Part shown: one piece after another, positions 45,505 to 53,521 of the stretch
Position numbering within the stretch: position 1 is the stretch's first letter
Layout of the letters: every line of letters begins with the position of its first letter
NCBI RefSeq assembly: GCF_001593285.1
Contig: NZ_CP012529.1
Span: 1,054,001-1,118,000, forward strand
Origin: Psychrobacter sp. P2G3
GTDB taxonomy: Bacteria > Pseudomonadota > Gammaproteobacteria > Pseudomonadales > Moraxellaceae
Direction: 5' to 3'
DNA length: 64,000 nt
Position numbers and translations under genes: made by a program
The notes under the pieces: model-generated
The model's input: only the letters and a program-made list of their open reading frames with translations
What the model was told of the DNA's origin: nothing
The model's database searches: none

Positions 45505-48500
45505 ATGGCTAATCCCAGTAAAAAGAAAAGCAAAAAGATAAACTTTCATGAGCAGCTGGTACTTACGCAGTGGCTATGGTCAAAGTTCAATCCTGACAAT
45601 ATCAAAGGTATGCATACGCTATTGGATTTGCCTGTTCATGAAGGTGTTGAACACGAAGGTGAGGACGCAGGTCAAACCAAGTTTTTCACTGAGCTTACCA
45701 GAGACTTAGTCGGTAAGCAGACTTTAGATATCGATACCTTAAGACGCTATGATAGAAATATCGTGCGTTACTGGCTACAGATTAGTGAGGCTCGCAATGA
45801 GCAAGCTAATAGTGAGTTGAATCTAAAATACTTTCAGTATTTGTCACTGCTGTTTACGGAGTATTACTTAGATCAATACTTCAATAATTCTGAGCAGATG
45901 CTAGAGGAGCTAAACGCTACCGTAGTTGCCTATAACGAGGACAAAAGCGATAGCGAGATATTACAACCGTATGTAGCCAATGACTTAAACAAAGTTGCGT
46001 ACTGGAGTGCCACAGGTAGCGGTAAGACGCTATTGATGCATATTAATATTTTGCAGTATCAGTACTACACTGAGCATGCCAGCCACAATGATAAAATAGA
46101 GCAGATAATTCTACTGACTCCTAATGATGGGCTTAGTAATCAGCACCTTGAAGAGTTCAAGATGTCTGGTATCGAAGCTATGATATTCCAAAAAAACAAA
46201 TCCCGTGACCAGTTTTTAAAATATGTGCAAATTATTGATATCCATAAGCTGGCTGAGAGGGATGGTGATAAGACGATAGCGGTAGAGTCACTAGAAGGTC
46301 AGAACCTTGTACTAATCGATGAAGGTCATCGTGGCACAAGTAGTGCTGGTGTATGGATGAGCTATCGTGACACGCTGACAAAAGATGGCTTTAGCTTTGA
46401 ATATTCAGCGACCTTTGGTCAAGCGATTAATAAATCTAACAACGTCATCAAGCAAGAAGAAGAAGAGATAAAAACCAAAGCAAAAATGCACTTTGGTACT
46501 AAGGCGTTAACTAAACTAGACGATACTCAGTTGAAGGCTCTAAGTTTAGATGAGCTGGAAAAGCAAAAAGCAAGGCGCGAAGCCTTGCGTGAAGTCTATG
46601 CAAAAAACATCTTGTTTGACTACTCGTACAAGTATTTTTATGATGATGGCTATGGTAAAGAAGTCAATATTCTCAATATGAAAAAAGGTGAGACGCAGGA
46701 TAATCAGCAGCTATATCTAACCGCCTGCTTATTGGCTTTTTACCAGCAGCAGCACCTTTATCAAAATAACGTCGGACGTCTTAAGCAGTTCAAAGTTGAA
46801 AACCCCCTTTGGGTATTTGTCGGTAATAAAGTAAATGATGATGATTCAGATATTTTGACCATCATCAAATTTTTAGCTGACTTTTTAGACAGTCGTCATA
46901 AAGCAGAAACTATCAACTGGATTCATGACTTTATTACCAATAAGTCACGTTTGGTCGATAGCAAAGGTAACAATATTTTTGTTAATCGTTTTGCTCCATT
47001 GCATGGTAGAGACGCTGAAGCTATTTATCAAGATATACTCAGCCAGTTCTTTAATGCAGGGAGTAACCAGCGTCTAAACGTCATACGGATCACTCAAAAC
47101 ACAGGTGAGCTACGCCTACAAATTGGTGAGAATACACCGTTTGGTGTGATAAACGTAGGCGATGAAAAAGGCTTGTTTGATCACTGTGAAAAGCTAAGTG
47201 ATAGCCATTATCTTAATACGCGTACAGATGAATTTACCCCGACGCTGTTTGATACCATCAACGACGATAATAGCAAAACCAATCTGTTAATTGGCTCACG
47301 TAAATTTACCGAAGGGTGGAGTAGTTGGCGCGTCTCGACTATGGGTCTGTTGAACATGGGTTCTGGTGAAGGCTCACAAATCATTCAATTGTTCGGACGA
47401 GGTGTACGTTTAAAAGGTGAGGGCTTCTCACTTAAACGAACGCCGCACAATATTTATAGTAAAGCTGAATATAAAGATCTGTATCTAGATTTGCTACAAA
47501 CCATTAATATCTTTGGCTTACATGCTGACTATATGGAAAAATTCCGTGATTATCTAAACGATGAAGGGATCGTCCTTAACCAAGATTTAGTCACTTTAGA
47601 TTTCAATACCAATCGTATAGCAGCGCCACATAGACTCAAGACTTTGACGCTTAAAGATGGTTACAAAGATAATCAGCCAAATGGCTTCAAGGCACAGGTT
47701 AAGCTGTCGCTATTTGAAATTCCTGATAAGTATCAGGGGAAAATTAAAAAGCCGTTTGTGATTTTAGACTTATACCCACGACTCCAAGCCTATCATACCG
47801 ATAAGCGCAAGCGTAATAATGACTTAAAAGACAAGCGTCAAGAGCATGAAATATCGCCTGATATCATGCCGTTCTTTGATTTTGACAGTTTATATTTACA
47901 ATTACAGCAGTATAAGATGCAACGTGGCTATACCAATATACGTCTTGGTATCGACGAGCTTAGAGCGTTCTGCTGTAAGCCAATTAAGAATACCCATGAT
48001 GACTGGTATAGGCTATTGGTCGATAGCGAAAAGCTGACGAAAGATGTAGAGGGTATTCGCTTTCAGCAAAGCGTCTTATTAGAGCTGCTACAAGCGTACA
48101 TGGACAGATTTTACAAAACCATGAAAAACGCATACGAAGGTCAGTACTATGAAGTGACAGAGTTTAATGTCGGTGACGATGATCTGCCTATTCACATGTG
48201 CGACAAATATGTATTTACATCAAAAGAAGGGTTTAATGGTGAGGCAGAAGAGTACTTTAAACGCCTTACCAAGTTACAAGATATAGTCAATGATGGAAAG
48301 CTAGAGAAGACAGTCAACTGGCAGGATGGTAGCTTACGTACAGTCGTATTTGACAAGCATCTGTATTATCCATTGTTCAGCAAAAATGATGATAGCTTGC
48401 CATTTACTTGGTCGCCTTCAGTATTTGATTATGACAGTAAGGGTGAGAGTAGCGAAGTCAAATTCGTCGATGATCTACAGCACTATATCAATTCTGATAA

Positions 48501-48906
48501 ACAGATTGATGCGCTTAAAGATTACCATATCTATTTACTTCGTAATCCTGATAACCGTTACAAAGGATTAGGTTTTGCACTAGCAGGTAATTTTTATCCA
48601 GACTTTTTATTGTGGTTAGTACACAAAGAGACGGGTGAGCAGTACCTGACCTTGATTGATCCTAAGGGTATCCGCAACATGAATACTGATGATGCCAAAA
48701 TTAATCTATATAAAGAAATAAAAACCCTTGAGAGCCGCTTAGAAGATAAGCTGATACTAAATAGCTTTATTTTGACCACGACGCCAATGAAAGAGTTGAT
48801 AAATAACTCATTGAGCGAAGATGAGCTTAAAGAGCGAAATGTGTTGTTTATGGTAGGTAATCAAACCGCTTATTTAAATGATATGTTTGAGGGGATTTTG
48901 AGCTGA
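45505..48906 (+). CDS. Type III Res-like helicase-endonuclease
   Basis: The 1133-residue protein has a superfamily 2 motor. YWSATGSGKTLLM near 168 is Walker A, LVLIDEGHRGTSS near 271 is motif II (DEGH), and EYSATFGQ is motif III. FTEGWSSWRVSTMGLLNMG and IIQLFGRGVRLKGEG near 615-640 correspond to motifs V-VI. Close to the C-terminus, FYPDFLLWL (about 1032) and LIDPKGIRN (about 1052) form a PD-x(about 18)-DxK nuclease core. Type III Res proteins translocate on DNA with Mod and cut when two complexes meet. Start ATG 45505 is immediately behind mod. The long 180-residue N-terminus and central part are unlike EcoP1 Res, so a variant family is likely. Confidence 0.92.
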   Translation: MANPSKKKSKKINFHEQLVLTQWLWSKFNPDNIKGMHTLLDLPVHEGVEHEGEDAGQTKFFTELTRDLVGKQTLDIDTLRRYDRNIVRYWLQISEARNEQANSELNLKYFQYLSLLFTEYYLDQYFNNSEQMLEELNATVVAYNEDKSDSEILQPYVANDLNKVAYWSATGSGKTLLMHINILQYQYYTEHASHNDKIEQIILLTPNDGLSNQHLEEFKMSGIEAMIFQKNKSRDQFLKYVQIIDIHKLAERDGDKTIAVESLEGQNLVLIDEGHRGTSSAGVWMSYRDTLTKDGFSFEYSATFGQAINKSNNVIKQEEEEIKTKAKMHFGTKALTKLDDTQLKALSLDELEKQKARREALREVYAKNILFDYSYKYFYDDGYGKEVNILNMKKGETQDNQQLYLTACLLAFYQQQHLYQNNVGRLKQFKVENPLWVFVGNKVNDDDSDILTIIKFLADFLDSRHKAETINWIHDFITNKSRLVDSKGNNIFVNRFAPLHGRDAEAIYQDILSQFFNAGSNQRLNVIRITQNTGELRLQIGENTPFGVINVGDEKGLFDHCEKLSDSHYLNTRTDEFTPTLFDTINDDNSKTNLLIGSRKFTEGWSSWRVSTMGLLNMGSGEGSQIIQLFGRGVRLKGEGFSLKRTPHNIYSKAEYKDLYLDLLQTINIFGLHADYMEKFRDYLNDEGIVLNQDLVTLDFNTNRIAAPHRLKTLTLKDGYKDNQPNGFKAQVKLSLFEIPDKYQGKIKKPFVILDLYPRLQAYHTDKRKRNNDLKDKRQEHEISPDIMPFFDFDSLYLQLQQYKMQRGYTNIRLGIDELRAFCCKPIKNTHDDWYRLLVDSEKLTKDVEGIRFQQSVLLELLQAYMDRFYKTMKNAYEGQYYEVTEFNVGDDDLPIHMCDKYVFTSKEGFNGEAEEYFKRLTKLQDIVNDGKLEKTVNWQDGSLRTVVFDKHLYYPLFSKNDDSLPFTWSPSVFDYDSKGESSEVKFVDDLQHYINSDKQIDALKDYHIYLLRNPDNRYKGLGFALAGNFYPDFLLWLVHKETGEQYLTLIDPKGIRNMNTDDAKINLYKEIKTLESRLEDKLILNSFILTTTPMKELINNSLSEDELKERNVLFMVGNQTAYLNDMFEGILS

Positions 48907-48930
48907 AGGCATCTTTAGTTATAGGTAATT

Positions 48931-48977
48931 AACATAATGGCCGACATGGTAGTTATTACTATGTCGGCCATTATGTT
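48931..48977. repeat. Perfect inverted repeat after res
   Basis: 17-base arms (48931-48947 and 48961-48977, containing AATGGCCGACAT and its complement) with a 13-base loop. Only TTTAATAAA follows, so it is a weak terminator for res at best, or a binding site. The remaining stretch to 49032 is gene-free. Confidence 0.7.
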
Positions 48978-49032
48978 TAATAAATAAAGAATACCTATAA
49001 ACTGAGCATAATTTTCTTATAAATAATAATGG

Positions 49033-49368
49033 TTAAGATTTAAGAATATCTTGATCTGCAAAGCCCAAATCTTTCAAAAAAGAAGTAGCTTCATCATCAT
49101 TCCTAAAAATCATTGCTTTAGACAAGTCGGAAGAATGACATAAAAAGTGTGGCTTACCTTCATATAGTGGCTCTCCGTTAGAACCGTTAAATAAAATAGT
49201 GACACCATCTCCGGCTGTAAGTAAAGTAGCTTGTTGAATTATACCAGCTTCATATCTTATTCTAGCTAAAGATGATATTACAGAATCGCCACCATTCATG
49301 CCGCCGAATTTAATCTTACCTGCCCCAGTTTTATTAGCTGAAGACTTTTTGTTCAAATTATCTATCAT
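49033..49368 (-). CDS. Unknown 111-residue island protein
   Basis: No family recognised. The N-terminal 30 residues are Lys/Asn/Gly-rich and likely disordered (NKKSSANKTGAGKIKFGG). The rest reads as an alpha/beta domain: ARIRYEAGIIQQATLLTAGDGVTILFNG (in parts) and EGKPHFLCHSSDLSKAMIF, ending in an acidic helix. It has no signal and no membrane segment. AAGAGAA stands before the ATG. It is on the minus strand between the defence locus and the integrase, 219 bases downstream of int. It might be a small modulator of excision or of the neighbouring system, but the sequence does not say. Confidence 0.6.
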   Translation of the reverse strand: MIDNLNKKSSANKTGAGKIKFGGMNGGDSVISSLARIRYEAGIIQQATLLTAGDGVTILFNGSNGEPLYEGKPHFLCHSSDLSKAMIFRNDDEATSFLKDLGFADQDILKS

Positions 49369-49587
49369 AATAAATTCTCTTAAATTATTGTTATGTGGTA
49401 GTTTTACACGCTATTTATAAACACTTATATTTATATACTACACATAAATAATCATGAGATACAAATCTGTCTAAAGGCTGTGTTACAAAAGCTTTTATAG
49501 CTAACAAAATAATTCATGAATTAAAAATGTTTCTATTAATAATATATATTTGACTAATGTTAATAATACAGCTGGCTTTACCTATAT

Positions 49588-50949
49588 TCACATTACATCA
49601 GCTTGAAGTATCCTTAAAACCTTATCCTCTCCCAGCTGGTCAATCAACGCTTGCAGATGGGTAGTAGAATCAGACTTGTTTTGGGCATCTGCTCTAAATT
49701 CTGCCGTATCTCTACCTTCACGCAAAGCATCTAAATAGTCCGCCCACTTCTGCATCATATTACTACGATCATCAATGTATTCAAATCGACCATAGGCGGT
49801 TCCATTAGGATCTTTCGTCGTATGACCCAATGCCATCTCTACAAGCACAAGTGGATACTTTAACTGCTCTTGTAGGATGGTCTTCGCTGTCGCTCTAAAG
49901 CCATGAGCACAATGTATATCTTTATAGCCTAAATCCTTTAACCGCTTATTCGCTGTCGCATCTGATATGATCTGATGCTTTTTTGCCGTTTCGCTAAAAA
50001 AGACATATTCGGTGTGACCATTAATCTTTTGCTGCTTACGTAATATTGCTACCGCTTGACGCGGTAGGGGAACGACCATGTCTTTGACCATGTTTACCTT
50101 GCCTTGCCCCTTCAATGGCTTTAATCGCCATCTGCCAGTTTCTAGGTCTAGATCAGCCCAGCGCATACGTCTTAAATCACCATTGCGAACAAACAGAAGC
50201 GCTAATAGCCTAAGGGAATTTATGGTGTTTGGGTCACCTTCTATTGTCTCGATAGCTTTAAGTAATTTAGCCAAGTCCTTCGGTTTAGTAACCGCAGGAC
50301 GATGACCGTAACTTGACTTAGCCAACTGGCTCTTAATGAGCGCCGCAGGATCACTCGTACAGAAACCTCGTGCCCCAGCATAGACAAACACATCACTGGC
50401 AATGCCAGCACAGCGTTCAGCCTTGTCTGTGGGCTTACCATCCTTGTTTAATGACTTAGCTTGGATGTCTAATAGCACTTCAAGCATTTTAGGTGAGGTG
50501 ATATCGCTGATTGGCTCGTCACCAATATATTTGCATATAAGATCAAGACGACCTTTCTTACGAATGAGGGTGTTACTTTTCTGAGTCTGATCTAAGCTAT
50601 CAAAATACTCCCAAGCAAAATGATTAAAAGAGTTTTTAGTTTTACTAATAATAATTTTCTTTATTTCTTCACGATGAAATTTTGGGTCAATACCTTTGCT
50701 TAACAGGTCTTCATATTCACGCCAAACCTCACACGCACGTGCATACGAGATACTTGGATATATACCAATGGATATAATACTTTGCTTAGAATTTGAAGGA
50801 GGGTAGTAGCGGTACATCCATGACTTAGTCTCAGTAGGACGTACCATTAAGAATAGTTTGGGATGATTTTTGACAGCAACGAAGTACTTCTTATCTTCAG
50901 GCTTATGGCTGCTGATGCTTCTGTCTGAACTGATCGCTTTTCTTTCCAT
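49588..50949 (-). CDS. int: P4-type tyrosine integrase
   Basis: This is a 453-residue site-specific recombinase that inserts the island in tRNA-Leu. The N-terminal arm-binding region (about 10-90) contains KYFVAVKNHPKLFLMVRPTETKSWMYRY, as in DUF4102 integrases (read in parts). The SAM-like core-binding domain follows. The catalytic domain has the first Arg in FVRNGDLRRMRWADLD near 254, HGFRATAKTIL (HxxR) near 350, GHTTKDPNG (His) near 378 and the Tyr of AYGRFEYIDDR near 390. The first Arg box reads RNGDLRRM instead of the more usual RxGEL. It lies 160 bases from the right attachment site, facing away from the tRNA, as in most such islands. Confidence 0.95.
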   Translation of the reverse strand: MERKAISSDRSISSHKPEDKKYFVAVKNHPKLFLMVRPTETKSWMYRYYPPSNSKQSIISIGIYPSISYARACEVWREYEDLLSKGIDPKFHREEIKKIIISKTKNSFNHFAWEYFDSLDQTQKSNTLIRKKGRLDLICKYIGDEPISDITSPKMLEVLLDIQAKSLNKDGKPTDKAERCAGIASDVFVYAGARGFCTSDPAALIKSQLAKSSYGHRPAVTKPKDLAKLLKAIETIEGDPNTINSLRLLALLFVRNGDLRRMRWADLDLETGRWRLKPLKGQGKVNMVKDMVVPLPRQAVAILRKQQKINGHTEYVFFSETAKKHQIISDATANKRLKDLGYKDIHCAHGFRATAKTILQEQLKYPLVLVEMALGHTTKDPNGTAYGRFEYIDDRSNMMQKWADYLDALREGRDTAEFRADAQNKSDSTTHLQALIDQLGEDKVLRILQADVM

Positions 50950-50980
50950 ATCCTAGATCTCTATGAGTAGACTCAAAACT

Positions 50981-51006
50981 CGGTATACTTGACAGTATAC
51001 TCAAAG
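50981..51006 (+). repeat. Right inner end-repeat (possible integrase arm site / int operator)
   Basis: CGGTATACTTGACAGTATAC and following bases match 29072-29096. It contains GTATAC-TTGACA-GTATAC, itself an inverted repeat, 31-50 bases upstream of the int start codon, so it may also control int. Confidence 0.6.
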
Positions 51007-51056
51007 TGCATGGATTAGGATAGATTCATAGGACAGTATAGAACGCCAGATACAAC

Positions 51057-51080
51057 AAAGCCCCTGATATCAGGGGCTTT
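51057..51080 (-). terminator. Island-borne terminator now serving tRNA-Leu
   Basis: A 24-base perfect palindrome, AAAGCCCCTGAT and its complement, about 34 bases beyond the tRNA 3' end on the minus strand. The tail is CTTTGTTG, a modest T run. Confidence 0.6.
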
Positions 51081-51108
51081 AGCTGTTCTATAAGATAGTA
51101 TAGGACTA

Positions 51109-51130
51109 TGTAATGGTACCCGGAGCCGGA
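51109..51130. repeat. Right attachment site (attR)
   Basis: A 22-base direct repeat of 28993-29014, overlapping the last 17 bases of tRNA-Leu. The tRNA remains whole on this side. Confidence 0.92.
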
Positions 51131-51200
51131 CTTGAACCGGCACGCTATTGCTAGCGAGGGATTTTAAATCCCTTGTGTCTACCAATTTCACCACCCGGGC
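51114..51200 (-). tRNA. tRNA-Leu (anticodon UAA)
   Basis: 87 bases on the minus strand with encoded CCA. The acceptor stem GCCCGGG pairs with TCCGGGT. The anticodon loop is in GGGATTTAAAATCCC, giving UAA. A long variable arm, as expected for Leu, and the T-arm GGTTCAAGTCC are present. It is the integration target of the island. Confidence 0.95.
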
Positions 51201-51311
51201 AAAACTTGTAATATCTATTCAGTAAGCTTTCTACTTCTTAGATAAGTGGTCGCATTATAAACGGTTGTACTAATAATGCAAGCCAAAATTAACATAAAGT
51301 TAATAAATAAT

Positions 51312-51385
51312 TGGAGGCTGGAGTCGGAATCGAACCGGCGTTAACGGAGTTGCAGTCCGCTGCATGACCACTCTGCCATCCAGCC
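51312..51385 (-). tRNA. tRNA-Cys (anticodon GCA)
   Basis: 74 bases on the minus strand with encoded CCA. The acceptor stem GGCTGGA pairs with TCCAGCC, with the discriminator U typical of tRNA-Cys. The anticodon arm GGACTGCAACTCC gives GCA and the T-arm holds GGTTCGATTCC. It lies about 110 bases upstream of tRNA-Leu, probably in one transcript. Confidence 0.96.
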
Positions 51386-51570
51386 AATCAAGGAGGACTA
51401 TATTAGCAAAAATATTTTAAATTACAAGACATTTTTTAACCAAACTGATTTTAATTCATTTAATGATGGTGTTTTACAAGATTTGGCTGAGTATGTAGGC
51501 GTAAAATCATTAAGCCCTACCTATTATTAAGCCTGATTTATAGAGTCATCGCTGATCTTATTTGATGACA

Positions 51571-51610
51571 ATAAAAAAGCCACACCGTTTTTACTAAGTG
51601 CGGCCTTTCA
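51571..51610 (-). terminator. Terminator after the small transporter subunit gene
   Basis: On the minus strand, GCCGCAC pairs with GTGTGGC (one G-U), followed by TTTTTTATT. The stretch 51386-51681 contains only this. Confidence 0.7.
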
Positions 51611-51681
51611 TTAATGATATCACCATCAAGACTAAGCTTAATGATGACAATTATTTAAAATTAGATAATTGAACGGAAAGT

Positions 51682-51816
51682 TTATACGATATCTTTGTTA
51701 TTACGGCGTGATTTTTTCAGATCGCGATAAGTCGCAGTACAGATCAGTACGAGCACTGCAAGGGTAATCACGGGCCAAATTAAAATATATAAGCCGTAGA
51801 TAAATGTATTGTCCAT
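51682..51816 (-). CDS. Putative transporter small subunit (44 residues)
   Basis: An ATG at 51816 with a perfect AAGGAG seven bases upstream opens 44 codons. The product has one membrane helix (about 7-30, YGLYILIWPVITLAVLVLI) and a basic cytoplasmic tail (ATYRDLKKSRRNNKDIV). It lies 34 bases downstream of the sodium:solute symporter gene on the same strand. Tiny one-helix partners of this form (GLYxLIWPxIT, RDxxK) accompany symporters of this class in related bacteria and are labelled putative transporter small subunits. I infer that it binds or stabilises the symporter in the inner membrane. Confidence 0.75.
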   Translation of the reverse strand: MDNTFIYGLYILIWPVITLAVLVLICTATYRDLKKSRRNNKDIV

Positions 51817-51850
51817 AATAGCTCCTTAAAGTAATTATTAAGTCGTGTAC

Positions 51851-53521
51851 TTAAGCGTCTGTTACCGGTTTTACGTTTACTTTAGGCTTGTCATAATCAC
51901 CAACTCGTTGTTTGATTAAATCAAAGTCAAAGTGTTCATTGCCCATCAAGCTAATCGCTATACAGACCACAGTACTCACACCGTAAGCCGTTAATGAAGC
52001 GACCAATATCATATATTGACGTAGGAAGCCTGTTGCATATATAAGCATCAGTATGAGCGTAATAACGGCAGCACCCATACCCATCTTACGGCCTAAGAAA
52101 CCAAAGACCATAAGACCGATCACCACTGCACCCCCGACACTTGCCATCACTTCAAAGAAGAGCGCAGTCACGCCAGTAATCGGTATTAGCTCAAAGCGCG
52201 CAATACAGAAGAAAATAAGCGCGGCAATGACAGAAGTGGTGAAGGCAACATTAGTCACGCGATTCCAGAACACACTGGCAATCACAGGGAATACTATCGC
52301 ACCCCATAGCGCCCCAACGAAGACGAGCATCACGAGGATATCAAGCTTAAAGCTGGCAAAGATAAGTCCTGCTGCCGTGGCAACAATCATCGTCGAACGA
52401 CCAACAAGCATCATTGTTTTTGGCTTTACGCGACCTTTGGCGATATTCTTTGCATAAATATCGGCCATCATAATAGTCGATAACGCTGACAAATCAGAAT
52501 CGGCAGTCGAGGACAATGCGCCAATAACCAAAATGAAGAACAGTGCAATAAATACTGGATGCAGATACATACTAACCATCTGCGGAATTAAGTTATTCAT
52601 GTTGCCATCTAATGGCTCAACACCAACGGTTAGCGCCATAAGTCCAATCATACCCAGACCAATGACAATACCGGCATAACCAACAGTGGCAGTAATAAAG
52701 GTCGCTTTAATCTTAGTCTTATCAATTGCAAATAGCCGCTGAGTAATCGTTTGATTACCAATGGCATAAGCTAACACTGCTACAAAATAAGGCGCACCTT
52801 GCTGAAAAAACGCTTCAGATGAAAATATATCTTGCTGCTGTAAAGTCAGGTTTGATAATCCGCTGACCATTGCCTCGGGCCCACCCATTGAAAATAGTAT
52901 CGCAGGAATAATAACGACACCAATCGCCATTAACGCGATTAATTGGGCAAAATCAGTAAAGACCGATGCTCGAAACCCTGAGGTTAAAGTGTAGCTTAGG
53001 ACACCGACACCAGCGATCATTACACCTGTCTGAAAGGACAGTGGTGACAATACTGATACTAATGCACCGGCTGCCGTGAAGTTGACCATCAAGCTAATTA
53101 AGCTGCCCATAAGGTTAGATATGGCTAAAATTAATTGGCTTGATGCGCCATGACGGGCATTAATAAGCTCGCCTAAAGTGTGTCCATTGGGCGCCAGTTC
53201 ACGAAAGCGCATACCAAAGGGGTAGATGAACAAAATCATTAATGCGCCCCAAAAGCCATAATGTAGTGGCCCTGATACGCCATATTTATAGCCGGATGTA
53301 GCAGCGGCATAAAACGATGCCGCCCAAATCCACGTGGCGGTCATACTTGCCGCGCCCATCCCGAAGCCAACACCGTGGCCTGCAACCATAAATCCTGTGG
53401 TAGATTCTTTGTCTTTCTTAATCAACAAAGACAGCAGATACGTACCACCATAAAACGCCACCAATAATAAAATGATGGTAAGTGCCGAAAATTGGAACAA
53501 TGACTCAGTTTTCAAATTCAT
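51851..53521 (-). CDS. Sodium:solute symporter family (SSS) permease
   Basis: From ATG 53521 the protein has 556 residues and about 13-14 membrane helices. SSS features: GFMVAGHGVGFGMGAASMTATWIWAASFY (in parts GFMVAGHGVGFG, ATWIWAAS) for the TM1 break, YKYGVSGPLHYGFWG, TLGELINARHG in the TM3-4 loop, and GALSSTADSDLSALST near 325-340, which holds the Ser/Asp of the sodium site. The TATWIWAAS and YGVSGP forms recall the DUR3 urea/polyamine branch rather than PutP, but the solute is uncertain. GAGG lies only one base before the ATG, so a start a few codons away (TTG 53530) cannot be excluded. It shares a strand and probably an operon with the 44-residue protein. Confidence 0.88.
   Translation of the reverse strand: MNLKTESLFQFSALTIILLLVAFYGGTYLLSLLIKKDKESTTGFMVAGHGVGFGMGAASMTATWIWAASFYAAATSGYKYGVSGPLHYGFWGALMILFIYPFGMRFRELAPNGHTLGELINARHGASSQLILAISNLMGSLISLMVNFTAAGALVSVLSPLSFQTGVMIAGVGVLSYTLTSGFRASVFTDFAQLIALMAIGVVIIPAILFSMGGPEAMVSGLSNLTLQQQDIFSSEAFFQQGAPYFVAVLAYAIGNQTITQRLFAIDKTKIKATFITATVGYAGIVIGLGMIGLMALTVGVEPLDGNMNNLIPQMVSMYLHPVFIALFFILVIGALSSTADSDLSALSTIMMADIYAKNIAKGRVKPKTMMLVGRSTMIVATAAGLIFASFKLDILVMLVFVGALWGAIVFPVIASVFWNRVTNVAFTTSVIAALIFFCIARFELIPITGVTALFFEVMASVGGAVVIGLMVFGFLGRKMGMGAAVITLILMLIYATGFLRQYMILVASLTAYGVSTVVCIAISLMGNEHFDFDLIKQRVGDYDKPKVNVKPVTDA

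Larger units (their letters stand above)
28993..51130. mobile_element. Genomic island integrated in tRNA-Leu(UAA), about 22 kb
   Basis: Bounded by the 22-base direct repeat above. The intact tRNA is at the right end, and a P4-type tyrosine integrase gene lies 160 bases inside, in the usual orientation. Cargo in order: unknown 543-residue protein; HUH/YagK-YfjJ-like protein; zinc-ribbon protein; DUF932; YqaJ exonuclease; Gp3-like protein; unknown; AlpA-like regulator; GmrSD-like protein; SNF2 helicase; DNA methyltransferase; Res helicase-nuclease; unknown; integrase. There are no capsid, portal, conjugation or relaxase/T4SS genes. It is best seen as a phage-satellite-like or mobilisable island that carries a defence locus. 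Confidence 0.92.

Noticed and set aside
37601..48906. Canonical BREX or DISARM system
   Set aside because: No PglZ, BrxC, BrxL, DrmA, DrmB (DUF1998) or DrmC-like phospholipase domain could be seen; only the SNF2, methylase and GmrSD-like parts overlap with those systems.
49487..49522. Short palindromes AAAAGCTTTT and AATTCATGAATT between the integrase and the unknown gene
   Set aside because: Such short AT-rich palindromes are expected by chance in this composition and have no neighbouring motif.
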